A stretch of DNA of 27,797 nt from CAZZCP01 sp964653235 (GTDB lineage Bacteria > Bdellovibrionota > Bdellovibrionia > Bdellovibrionales > UBA840), in contig CAZZCP010000025.1 in NCBI GenBank assembly GCA_964653235.1, forward strand, positions 1 through 27,797, read 5' to 3'. Below are positions 8,914-16,405 of this stretch, in pieces. The position numbers were made by a program, and so were the translations under genes. Below the pieces are notes generated by a model, which had not been told where the DNA came from, searched no databases, and saw only the letters and a list, made by a program, of their open reading frames with translations. Within the stretch, counting starts at the first letter, position 1; the number at the start of each line of letters is the position of its first letter.

Positions 8914-9090
8914 TAGCTGCTCCACTTTATTTCACTTCGGACGTCCGTCCGAGAGTAGATAAATATCTAATATATTTTGTATATTCTGTCCGAGAATCTA
9001 GAAATTTTCATACATTCTCGGACATGTCTCCTAGGCCATTGAAAGCAGGATTTTATTCTGTGAAAAAAGAGAAATAAAAGGGAGCAGCTA
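8914..9090 (+). repeat. 177-bp palindromic interspersed repeat, copy A
   Basis: The element begins TAGCTGCTCC and ends GGAGCAGCTA, with terminal inverted repeats of about 24 bp (three mismatches in this copy). Inside are CGGAC-gtcc-GTCCG (8938-8951), AGATA-aa-TATCT (8957-8968), and an 11-bp stem TGTCCGAGAAT / ATTCTCGGACA (8987-8997 and 9014-9024) around a 16-nt loop. Copy B at 20538-20714, read on the other strand, aligns end to end without a gap at about 141 of 177 identical bases (hand count). It carries no open frame of note. This looks like a non-autonomous MITE-like or REP-type element, or a transcribed structured RNA; it lies 44 bp upstream of pabB. TA at both ends could be a target duplication, but that is unproven. 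Confidence 0.85.
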
Positions 9091-9134
9091 TCAAAGTGAT
9101 TGCTCAACAGAAGCTCACAGTCTAAAAATCGAAT

Positions 9135-10244
9135 ATGTGCGAGCTACAAAAACCAGGCTTAGGCGACCTCATCTTAAAAGGCACAGATCGATCGATTTAT
9201 CTTAGAGATGCTATTGAGCTACGTACCGACCTACCTGACTTTCAACAAAAATATTACGGCTATATTGGTTATCCGAGTTCTCACTCCAAACGAATACATC
9301 CATTTCCGCAAAATCTGCTGGCTCGTTTTGCCAAAGAAGAAGTCTGGCAACAGGGGGAGTGTGTTGAGCGCAATGAACAGCCTGGTTCTATTTATGATTG
9401 GAGAAACTTAGCTCGAGTCAAAGTAGAGACTCATGCTTTTCATAAGTATGAGGCTTTTGAAGTCAATCTAATTCGCGAAGAATACATTCAAAAAATTCAA
9501 AAAATCAAAAAATACATTTTGTGCGGCGATCACTACCAAGCCAATTTTACCCAGTGCTTTCGTTTGCCATTTGATAAAGATCCTTACGAGTTCTTTTGTC
9601 GTTATTTTGAAAAAAACCCAGCCGATTATTTTGCCTATTGGCAACTTCCTCAAGCGACTTTGATGTGTACTTCTCCTGAAAAGTTTTTTGAACTTCAAAA
9701 TCAAAGACTCAGTGTTGCCCCCATTAAAGGTACCATGAGTAAAAAAAATGATCCTCTAAATCTCTTAACGAGCGAGAAAGATGAAAAAGAACTCAATATG
9801 ATTGTCGATCTTTTTCGAAATGATCTTTATAAGGTATGCGAACGAGAATCTGTTCGGCTTATAGAGCATAAATCTTTGCTTGAGATGGACAATGTTTATC
9901 ACCTCTTTTCTGAAATTGAAGCTAAGACGCAAAAACCTTTGCGGCAGATTTTAGATGCATTGTTTCCCTCGGGCTCGATCACGGGCTGCCCGAAAATAAG
10001 AAGTATGCAAAGGTTGGCTGAGCTTGAAGACTTTCAACGAGGTCCCTATACGGGTAGTATTGGCTACTTTTCAGATCAAGAAACACTTTGCAATGTCGCC
10101 ATTCGTTCGATCTATTTTTATGGAGGTTATCTTTATTTTCCTGTAGGCGGGGGTATCACCTGGGATTCTGACCCAGAGAAAGAATACCAAGAAACTTTAG
10201 ACAAGGCGCAAAGCTTTTTTGAATTGGTGAATGAGTTTCTATGA
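9135..10244 (+). CDS. pabB: Aminodeoxychorismate synthase component I (PabB)
   Basis: A 369-residue chorismate-binding enzyme. With PabA it makes 4-amino-4-deoxychorismate for folate. PIKGT at 196-200 has the PabB-specific Lys198; TrpE proteins have PIAGT here. DLFRND is at 225-230, GSITGCPK at 280-287, and YTGSIGYF near 305-312. The N-terminal part is short: the GYIGYP motif is at residue 42, while the matching motif is near 100 in Escherichia coli PabB, so about 60 residues are missing. A stop codon stands in frame at 9123-9125, so the protein cannot start much earlier. The ATG has no clear Shine-Dalgarno, and copy A of the 177-bp repeat ends 44 bp upstream. The pabA ATG overlaps its stop (ATGA), so the two are coupled. 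Confidence 0.92.
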   Translation: MCELQKPGLGDLILKGTDRSIYLRDAIELRTDLPDFQQKYYGYIGYPSSHSKRIHPFPQNLLARFAKEEVWQQGECVERNEQPGSIYDWRNLARVKVETHAFHKYEAFEVNLIREEYIQKIQKIKKYILCGDHYQANFTQCFRLPFDKDPYEFFCRYFEKNPADYFAYWQLPQATLMCTSPEKFFELQNQRLSVAPIKGTMSKKNDPLNLLTSEKDEKELNMIVDLFRNDLYKVCERESVRLIEHKSLLEMDNVYHLFSEIEAKTQKPLRQILDALFPSGSITGCPKIRSMQRLAELEDFQRGPYTGSIGYFSDQETLCNVAIRSIYFYGGYLYFPVGGGITWDSDPEKEYQETLDKAQSFFELVNEFL

Positions 10245-10807
10245 AAGCCTTGTTTTTAGAGCATCAAGATTCATTTAGCTACAACTTGGCAGCTCTTTTG
10301 GAGCAAGCGGAGATCGAGTATGACTTTCAAGACCAAGGCTGTAAGTACGATGCATTGATAGTTGGGCCAGGCCCTGGATCTCCACAAGACTATCCACAAA
10401 GCTTACAAAAAATGAAAGACTTTCAAGATAAGCCCCTCTTAGGTATCTGCCTTGGAATGCAGCTGCTTGCCTATTTGAATGCGGCTGGTTTGACTTCATT
10501 AGAAAAGCCCTCTCACGGTAAGGCAGAGATGATCTACCACCAACAAGAGGGACTTTTAAAAAATCTACCTTCTCCCTTTCAGGTGGGGAGATACCACTCT
10601 TTGAGAATCTTAGAAAATTCAAGCTTGCATATTCAAGCAAGAACAGTAGATGATGTTCCCATGGCAATTCAGGTGAAAAATAAGAGGCATTGGGGGCTTC
10701 AATTTCATCCCGATTCTTTTTTGTCTGATTTTGCTGAGAGAATAATTTTAAACTTTCTTCAACTGAGTAAAGATGATTCTGTACAATTCACAAATTTTAC
10801 CAATTGA
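10241..10807 (+). CDS. pabA: Aminodeoxychorismate synthase glutamine amidotransferase (PabA)
   Basis: A 188-residue class I glutamine amidotransferase that supplies ammonia from glutamine to PabB. The oxyanion motif PGPGSP is at 43-48, the nucleophile Cys70 sits in GICLGMQ, and His156 is in QFHPDS. The usual third member of the triad is Glu (HPES in most TrpG/PabA proteins); here it is Asp158. The protein is otherwise complete at normal length. It overlaps pabB by 4 bp and pabC by 35 bp. Placement between pabB and pabC favours folate over tryptophan synthesis, though such subunits can serve both pathways. Confidence 0.9.
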   Translation: MKALFLEHQDSFSYNLAALLEQAEIEYDFQDQGCKYDALIVGPGPGSPQDYPQSLQKMKDFQDKPLLGICLGMQLLAYLNAAGLTSLEKPSHGKAEMIYHQQEGLLKNLPSPFQVGRYHSLRILENSSLHIQARTVDDVPMAIQVKNKRHWGLQFHPDSFLSDFAERIILNFLQLSKDDSVQFTNFTN

Positions 10808-11513
10808 GTCTCTAGTTTTATCGATACATTCGCGCTGGCTACAATATGGTGAGGCGCTGTTTGAAACTCTATTGGTTGAGAATGGAGAGCCAGTACATTT
10901 GGATTTGCATCTAGAAAGAGCTTATACTTCTTGCCAATATCTTTTTGATCAAGCTTTTGATATGGATGAGGCTGTTGATGCCATCACAGAATACTCAAGT
11001 TATTTTGAATTGAAGCAGCGAATGAAAATTTTCTTTCACCAGCAATTTTCGGATATTGATTTTTTTGCATTCTGTCAGGAGCTTCCTCATCTTTCGTCAA
11101 AAATTTGGCAGGCACAGCTAGAGCTAAGAACAGTGAGCTCATTTTCTTTTCTTAAGACAGTGAATTATCTAGACAACTTGCGAACTCATGAAAGATTTGC
11201 GCACAAGAATCAACTTGCCGTTTGGTATACAGAAGAAGGTGAAATTCTTGAAGCGCCAACGGCAAATCTGGTTTTTGGCAATGAAATTGGTTTTTACACT
11301 CCCGATAACCCGAACATCTTAAGAGGTGTAACCCGCCAAATACTGATTGACCGAGGCTTGATTGAAGAGAAAAAGATTTTGGTAGAAGACTTGGATCAAT
11401 ATCCTTTTTGCTTTTTGTGCAATTCAGTTCGGGGACTCGAGAAAATACAAAAAATTGGTGATAGTAATTTTGCTCTCAATTATGACATAGAAAGCTTTCA
11501 ATCTGTTTTGTAA
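10773..11513 (+). CDS. pabC: Aminodeoxychorismate lyase (PabC), class IV PLP enzyme
   Basis: A 246-residue branched-chain-aminotransferase-fold (class IV) protein. The N-terminal pattern RWLQYGEALFETL (21-33) is the family signature. Lys128 in FLKTVNYLDN is at the place of the PLP-binding lysine. EAPTANLVF and the following RGVTRQ segment match the rest of the PLP pocket. It should release pyruvate from aminodeoxychorismate to give p-aminobenzoate. The ATG at 10773 lies 35 bp inside pabA; the residues it adds (MILYNSQILP) match the conserved first strand, so the overlap looks genuine. A D-amino-acid or branched-chain aminotransferase is the alternative, but the pabB-pabA neighbours support PabC. 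Confidence 0.85.
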   Translation: MILYNSQILPIESLVLSIHSRWLQYGEALFETLLVENGEPVHLDLHLERAYTSCQYLFDQAFDMDEAVDAITEYSSYFELKQRMKIFFHQQFSDIDFFAFCQELPHLSSKIWQAQLELRTVSSFSFLKTVNYLDNLRTHERFAHKNQLAVWYTEEGEILEAPTANLVFGNEIGFYTPDNPNILRGVTRQILIDRGLIEEKKILVEDLDQYPFCFLCNSVRGLEKIQKIGDSNFALNYDIESFQSVL

Positions 11514-11530
11514 AGTGCAATAATATAAGA

Positions 11531-12445
11531 ATGAAGATTTGTCTGATTCAAGGTGGAATGAGTGCAGAAGCAGAAGTTTCTAGAAGCACTGGAGCGAGCT
11601 TTGCAAATGCCCTTGAAACCCTGGGCTTCGACTTTGAAATTCTTGAAGCGAGCTCTGACCTTCCCTACCAACTCTACTTAAAGAAGCCCGACCTTGTCTT
11701 CAATGCCCTTCATGGCAAGTACGGTGAAGACGGTACGGTTCAAGGAATATGCGAATATCTTAAAATCCCCTATACAGGAAGCGGTATTCTTGCATCTGCA
11801 CTTTGCATGGATAAGATTCGAAGTAAGCGTGTGGCTCGAGACTGCGGAATTCCAACTGCAGATTTTCAGGTTCTTCATATTGATCAAGGAATGAGTGTTG
11901 CAGATATCAAAATGGATTTGCCTTTGGTTGTGAAACCTTCTCGTGAGGGCTCTAGCAATGGTGTTAGTCTATGTCATAGTTTTGCTGAATTGGAGGCAGG
12001 GGTAAAGCTTGCGCAAAAATACGATTACAAGTTACTGATTGAAAAGAAAATTGAAGGAAAAGAGCTAACTGTTCCAATATTGAGTGGGCGTACTCTGACT
12101 CCAATTGAAATTCGCCCCAAGCATGGCTTTTACGATTACCTTAATAAGTATACCAAGGGTAATACAGAGTATTTGTTGCCGCCAGAGGTATCAGCAGAAG
12201 TGATTCGCGATATTCAAAATTATGCTCTTCGAATATTTCAGGAATTTGAAATGAGATCTTATGCTCGCATCGATTTTTTATTGAATCAGGAGAATAAAGC
12301 TTTTTTTATGGAAGCAAATACTTTGCCCGGATGTACCGAAACTTCTTTACTACCTAAGGCGGCAAAACATGACGGGATTGCGTTTGAACAATTGGTTCTT
12401 CAACTTATTGACTCGGCGGCATTAGATTATGCGGGCTTATCTTAA
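11531..12445 (+). CDS. ddl: D-alanine--D-alanine ligase
   Basis: A 304-residue ATP-grasp enzyme that makes the D-Ala-D-Ala end of the peptidoglycan stem peptide in the cytoplasm. Seen are the N-terminal GGMSAEAEVS motif, FNALHGKYGEDGTVQG, the PYTGSG segment, LVVKPSREGSSNGV of the ATP site, ARIDF and the closing EANTLPGCTETSLLPKAA with the metal-binding acidic and Asn residues. The length is normal for a bacterial Ddl. It follows pabC by 17 bp and overlaps ftsQ by 17 bp, so it links the p-aminobenzoate genes to the division genes; ddl before ftsQ-ftsA-ftsZ is the classical dcw order. Confidence 0.96.
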   Translation: MKICLIQGGMSAEAEVSRSTGASFANALETLGFDFEILEASSDLPYQLYLKKPDLVFNALHGKYGEDGTVQGICEYLKIPYTGSGILASALCMDKIRSKRVARDCGIPTADFQVLHIDQGMSVADIKMDLPLVVKPSREGSSNGVSLCHSFAELEAGVKLAQKYDYKLLIEKKIEGKELTVPILSGRTLTPIEIRPKHGFYDYLNKYTKGNTEYLLPPEVSAEVIRDIQNYALRIFQEFEMRSYARIDFLLNQENKAFFMEANTLPGCTETSLLPKAAKHDGIAFEQLVLQLIDSAALDYAGLS

Positions 12446-13169
12446 AGCGATACTCTATTCTCTTGTTTTTATCGCCTCTCTGGGGTCATTGATTTACGTA
12501 TTAGATCAAAAAGAGTTTTTTTCGCTCACTGAATTGGATCTTCGTTGGCAAGCACCTAACCATATTGAATCGTCTCGTGCTTTTCAAAAACAGCAACAGT
12601 TTCTTGAAATTCAACTTGAAAAATTAAAAGGTCAGTCTCTTTTAAGTTTGTCAGTAAAAGAATTGTATGAAGACTTAAAAAAAGAAAAGTGGTTGTCAGA
12701 AATCAATATCTCTCGCCGCTATCCCTCACGTTTAGAATTAAGATTAACGAGTAAAGACTGGCTTGCCATGCTGTTAAAAGAGGGAAAATTCTATCCTTTT
12801 ACTGAAAATGCAGATTTACTTGCGGCTGTTGATATCAGTGATGCACCTTCGGTGCCCATAATTTATCTAGAATACTTTCCCAAAAAAAAAGAAGAACAAA
12901 TAGCTCTTCGAGATCTATTGCTGGCTTTACCCGAGGAGGGGCAACTATCAAAAGAAAATGTAGTTGAAGTACGCTATCAAAAAGAAAATTTTATTATAAA
13001 ACTACGAGCGCAGGATCAAAGTATTGAAATGGGCAGAAGTAACTTTGCACTTCGCGCTGCCAGAGCCAATAAAGTTTTGGACTACCTAGAAAAAGAAAAC
13101 TTGCAAGGCCGCGTTATCATGACGGATTTCTCTAAGAAAGTGGTTGTCAAGCTGCGTAAGTCTAGATAG
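12429..13169 (+). CDS. ftsQ: Cell division protein FtsQ
   Basis: A 246-residue bitopic membrane protein. A short cytoplasmic start (MRAYLKA) leads to one transmembrane helix (about 8-25), then a POTRA-like domain (roughly 32-110, with L..L..eL.....W...i.I.RryPs.L.l.l) and a beta domain to the end. FtsQ links early and late divisome proteins through FtsB and FtsL in the periplasm. Sequence identity in this family is low, so the call rests on topology, the POTRA pattern and location between ddl and ftsA. The start overlaps ddl by 17 bp. Confidence 0.88.
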   Translation: MRAYLKAILYSLVFIASLGSLIYVLDQKEFFSLTELDLRWQAPNHIESSRAFQKQQQFLEIQLEKLKGQSLLSLSVKELYEDLKKEKWLSEINISRRYPSRLELRLTSKDWLAMLLKEGKFYPFTENADLLAAVDISDAPSVPIIYLEYFPKKKEEQIALRDLLLALPEEGQLSKENVVEVRYQKENFIIKLRAQDQSIEMGRSNFALRAARANKVLDYLEKENLQGRVIMTDFSKKVVVKLRKSR

Positions 13170-13258
13170 CCTTTGGTCAAGAGCGTCTAGTCGTTGGAAT
13201 CATTAAAGAAACATAAAAACGACAAAGCCAAGGATTGGCCGCGAAGCTCGGGGGACAT

Positions 13259-14518
13259 ATGTCAGAAGCCAACGGGAAGGCGAAAAAAAAAGAACCAAAG
13301 ATCTTAGCCGGTCTCGATATCGGTTCAAGTAAAGTCTGTTTCGTCGTTGGACAAATTAACGAACAAAATAAAATTGAGGTCATTGGCCTTGGCAAAGCGC
13401 CAAGCAAAGGTATGCGTAAAGGTGTGGTCGTTGATATTGAAGCTATCACCGAGAGCATTCGCATTGCCAAAGAAGAAGCCGAACTGATGGCCGGCTATGA
13501 AATTTTAAAAGCCTATGTTTCGATTGGCGGTTCACACATTAAGTCTTTTGACTCTAAAGGAATGGTCGCCATTACTAATGAAGAAATCGAAGAGAGTGAT
13601 ATTGACCGCGTGATCAATGCTGCAAAAGCAGTCAATGTCCCTTCTGATCGCGAAGTACTTCACATTTTGCCAAAAGAGTACAAGGTCGATGAGCAAGAGG
13701 GAATTCAGGCTCCAATCGGAATGTCAGGGGTGCGCTTAGAGGCCTCTGTTCACATGATTACTGGTGGGCACACGGCAATTCAGAATGCGTTAAAATGTTG
13801 TAAAAAAGCTGGAATTGAAGTTCAAGGCTTGGTTCTACAGCAACTTGCATCTGCTCTATCTGTTTTAAATGATGATGAGAAAAAGTTGGGTGTTGCGGTT
13901 GTTGATATGGGATGTGGCACGACCGATATCATTCAGTTTGTCAATGGCAGTGTTTCTTATACTCGTAGTTTGCCAACTGGTGGTCAGCATGTGACTAATG
14001 ATGTAGCTGTTGGATTGAGAACTCCGCAACATGCAGCGGAAGATGTAAAGAAAAAATACGGCTGCGCTCTTGCCAGTCTTGTAAATCCAGAAGAAAATAT
14101 CGAAGTCTCTACAGTAGGGGGGAGTAAGACCCGCACTCTACTTAGAAAACATTTGTGTGAAGTGATCGAACCACGTGCAGAAGAGACTCTGCACTTTATT
14201 TATAATGAAGTTCAAGCTAGCGGTTATGCCGATCTATTGGGAGCAGGGATCGTTCTTACAGGTGGTGCAAGTTTGCTAGATGGCTTAAGCGAGATGGGTG
14301 AATTTGTTTTTGATATGCCGGTTCGCCGAGGCACTCAATTGAGTGTCGGAGGTTTAAGTGATGTTGTGCGCTCTCCAATTTACTCTACAGCAGTTGGTTT
14401 ATTGCTATATGCTCAAGAGAAAGGTGTAGAGACCGCAGTAAAGGTAGAAGAGCCCAGGATGTTTGGCTCTTTTATGCATCGTTTACGCGGACTATTTGTA
14501 GAAGAGAAAGAGAGATAG
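13259..14518 (+). CDS. ftsA: Cell division protein FtsA
   Basis: A 419-residue actin-like ATPase that ties FtsZ filaments to the inner membrane. The phosphate-1 motif GLDIGSSKVCFVVG is at about 18-31, the SHS2/1C region follows, phosphate-2 is AVVDMGCGTTDI, and the adenosine motif is VLTGGASLLDGL. The C-terminus has the amphipathic membrane-targeting helix (GSFMHRLRGLF) before an acidic end. The open frame reaches back to a TTG at 13235. I prefer the ATG at 13259 because GGGGGA stands just before it and the N-terminus then matches the family, though the spacing is short. An 89-bp gap separates it from ftsQ; ftsZ follows after 8 bp. Confidence 0.95.
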   Translation: MSEANGKAKKKEPKILAGLDIGSSKVCFVVGQINEQNKIEVIGLGKAPSKGMRKGVVVDIEAITESIRIAKEEAELMAGYEILKAYVSIGGSHIKSFDSKGMVAITNEEIEESDIDRVINAAKAVNVPSDREVLHILPKEYKVDEQEGIQAPIGMSGVRLEASVHMITGGHTAIQNALKCCKKAGIEVQGLVLQQLASALSVLNDDEKKLGVAVVDMGCGTTDIIQFVNGSVSYTRSLPTGGQHVTNDVAVGLRTPQHAAEDVKKKYGCALASLVNPEENIEVSTVGGSKTRTLLRKHLCEVIEPRAEETLHFIYNEVQASGYADLLGAGIVLTGGASLLDGLSEMGEFVFDMPVRRGTQLSVGGLSDVVRSPIYSTAVGLLLYAQEKGVETAVKVEEPRMFGSFMHRLRGLFVEEKER

Positions 14519-14526
14519 GAGGTCCT

Positions 14527-15864
14527 ATGTTTGAATTGGAAGATAACACCAGTTTAGGTGCAAATATTAAAGTCATCGGAGTTGGCGGTGGAGGTGGTAA
14601 CGCCATATCGACAATGATAGAAGGTGGACTTTCTGGAGTCGAATTTATTGTTGCAAACACAGACTCACAAGCTCTTGAAAGCAACAAAGCCCCAGGAAAA
14701 ATACAATTGGGTAGTGAATTGACTCGTGGCCTTGGAGCAGGAGCCAATCCTGAAATTGGCAAGCGCTCAGCCATAGAATCTTATAATGATATCGTAGAAA
14801 AGTTAGAAGGCTCTGATATGGTTTTTGTCACCGCGGGAATGGGCGGTGGAACCGGAACTGGTGGAGCGCCAGTAATTGCTAAAATTGCAAGAGAACTAGG
14901 GGCATTAACCATTGGTGTTGTTACTAGACCTTTTATGTTTGAAGGCAAAAAGAGGCAAAAGCATGCTGATGGTGGAATTGCAGAATTGAAAGAAAATGTC
15001 GACTCTTTGATTGTCATTCCCAATCAAAAACTACTTTCTATATCTTCTGAAAGAACATCTCTATTAGACACCTTTAAAAGAGCCGATGAAGTTTTATTGC
15101 AGGCCGTAAAAGGAATTTCAGATTTGATCAATAAACGTGGATTGATCAATCTAGACTTTGCAGACATTCGCACTGTTATGGCCTCTAAGGGTATGTCGAT
15201 CATGGGTACAGGGATTGCTTCAGGTGACAATCGTTCGATTGAGGCAGCCAATGAAGCCATTTCTTCTCCTCTGCTTGAGAATGTCAACATTGAAGGTTCA
15301 ACTGGAATTATTATCAATGTAACTGGTGGACCAGATTTAAGCCTTTACGAGGTCAACGAAGCCTCTATGCTTATTACAGATGCAGCTCACGAAGATGCTG
15401 AAATTATTTTTGGCGCTGTTATCGATGAACAAATGGGTGATGAGATTCGCGTAACCGTTATAGCAACCGGTTTTGGCGAGCAACAACAAGAGCAAATTTA
15501 CCCTACACAAAGAATGGTCCAGCAAGAAATGCAGCAACCACCAGCTCAACAGAACATCCAGCAAGAGCAAGTTCTATCTGAGATGCCGCCAGTGCCTGAG
15601 GCTCCTCGCGTACCAGAAGCTGCACCTAAGGGACAAGAGAAGCCTTTGCCCAGAGATATTTTGCTCGCAAAAGTAAAAGCCTATCGAGAAAGCCAAACTA
15701 CACAATCAGAGAGCGCTAATCCTGAACAGCTATCTATGAATGTAGAAGAGGATCCTTTGGAGGCAGCCCGCAAACTTGCACAAGAAGTGGCTAAGTCTCC
15801 CTATGATAGCCAGTCTTTAGATGTACCAGCTTACATTCGCCGCCAGCAGCGTGGAGAAGACTAG
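14527..15864 (+). CDS. ftsZ: Cell division protein FtsZ
   Basis: A 445-residue tubulin-like GTPase that forms the Z ring. GTP-binding elements are GGGGGNA (20-26) and the T4 tubulin signature GMGGGTGTGG (104-113), with the T7 synergy loop NLDFADIR near 207-214. A long Gln/Pro/Glu-rich linker (about 318-430) leads to the conserved C-terminal peptide LDVPAYIRRQQ (431-441), the docking site for FtsA and other partners. The ATG has a near-perfect ribosome site (AGGAGGT, 14517-14523), the strongest in the window, in line with the high protein need for FtsZ. An intrinsic terminator follows 27 bp after the stop. Confidence 0.98.
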   Translation: MFELEDNTSLGANIKVIGVGGGGGNAISTMIEGGLSGVEFIVANTDSQALESNKAPGKIQLGSELTRGLGAGANPEIGKRSAIESYNDIVEKLEGSDMVFVTAGMGGGTGTGGAPVIAKIARELGALTIGVVTRPFMFEGKKRQKHADGGIAELKENVDSLIVIPNQKLLSISSERTSLLDTFKRADEVLLQAVKGISDLINKRGLINLDFADIRTVMASKGMSIMGTGIASGDNRSIEAANEAISSPLLENVNIEGSTGIIINVTGGPDLSLYEVNEASMLITDAAHEDAEIIFGAVIDEQMGDEIRVTVIATGFGEQQQEQIYPTQRMVQQEMQQPPAQQNIQQEQVLSEMPPVPEAPRVPEAAPKGQEKPLPRDILLAKVKAYRESQTTQSESANPEQLSMNVEEDPLEAARKLAQEVAKSPYDSQSLDVPAYIRRQQRGED

Positions 15865-15891
15865 TCAGTTGAATCATTGATTAAGATCATT

Positions 15892-15921
15892 AGAGCGAAT
15901 CATTGTATTCGCTCTCTTTTT
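15892..15921 (+). terminator. Intrinsic terminator after ftsZ
   Basis: A perfect 9-bp stem AGAGCGAAT / ATTCGCTCT with a 6-nt loop (CATTGT) is followed by CTTTTT. It closes the pabB-to-ftsZ run and is the clearest terminator in the window. The crtZ-like gene starts only 16 bp later, so that gene needs its own promoter or depends on read-through. Confidence 0.88.
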
Positions 15922-15937
15922 AAATTAGCCTGTTCTT

Positions 15938-16405
15938 ATGTGGTATTTGGTTTTTTTCTCAACTTTTTTTGCAATGGAATGGGTCGCCTGGGCCCTACAT
16001 AAATATGTAATGCATGGTTTTCTTTGGTCTTTGCATGAAGACCATCATGTCATTCGCAAAGATCGTTGGTGGCAAAAAAATGATGCCTTTGCAATCTTCT
16101 TTGCCGTGCCCAGTTTTTTGAGTATTCTGTTCGATCATATTTATTCTCTACCCCTTTTGGGTGCATGGGGTTATGGAATCATGGCCTATGGTTTTGCCTA
16201 CTTTTTTGTTCACGAGGTGATTATTCATCGAAGGCTTAAATTTTTTAAAGTCGACAATCATTGGTATTTTAGCGCAGTCATCAAAGCTCATAGAGATCAT
16301 CATAAAGTGCGCACTAAAGAAGACAGTTCAAACTTTGGTATGCTGATTTGTGATTTGGCTTATTTTCGTGAACATGCGAAAAAGCAGCAACTGAAAAATG
16401 GCTAG
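15938..16405 (+). CDS. crtZ: CrtZ-like beta-carotene / fatty-acid hydroxylase
   Basis: A 155-residue integral membrane protein of the fatty-acid-hydroxylase superfamily. It has the His clusters of the di-iron centre in order: HKYVMH (21-26), HEDHH (33-37), HEVIIH (92-97) and HRDHH (118-122). Hydrophobic segments lie before and between them. Size and motif order fit bacterial CrtZ, which adds 3-hydroxyl groups to beta-ionone rings, giving zeaxanthin-type carotenoids. No other carotenoid gene is in the window, so the substrate is inferred; a lipid or hopanoid substrate is possible. It starts 16 bp after the ftsZ terminator with no clear Shine-Dalgarno and overlaps the next gene by 8 bp. Confidence 0.82.
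   Translation: MWYLVFFSTFFAMEWVAWALHKYVMHGFLWSLHEDHHVIRKDRWWQKNDAFAIFFAVPSFLSILFDHIYSLPLLGAWGYGIMAYGFAYFFVHEVIIHRRLKFFKVDNHWYFSAVIKAHRDHHKVRTKEDSSNFGMLICDLAYFREHAKKQQLKNG

Noticed and set aside
8914..9090. Repeat copies as part of a CRISPR array or an origin
   Set aside because: Copies are 11.4 kb apart, inverted, without spacers; no iteron or DnaA-box cluster is seen.
10275..10667. 130-codon minus-strand frame inside pabA
   Set aside because: pabA has all family motifs on the plus strand; the antisense frame has none.
14472..15570. Several long antisense open frames within ftsA/ftsZ
   Set aside because: They are mirror frames of strongly conserved genes, with no ribosome sites or recognisable motifs.
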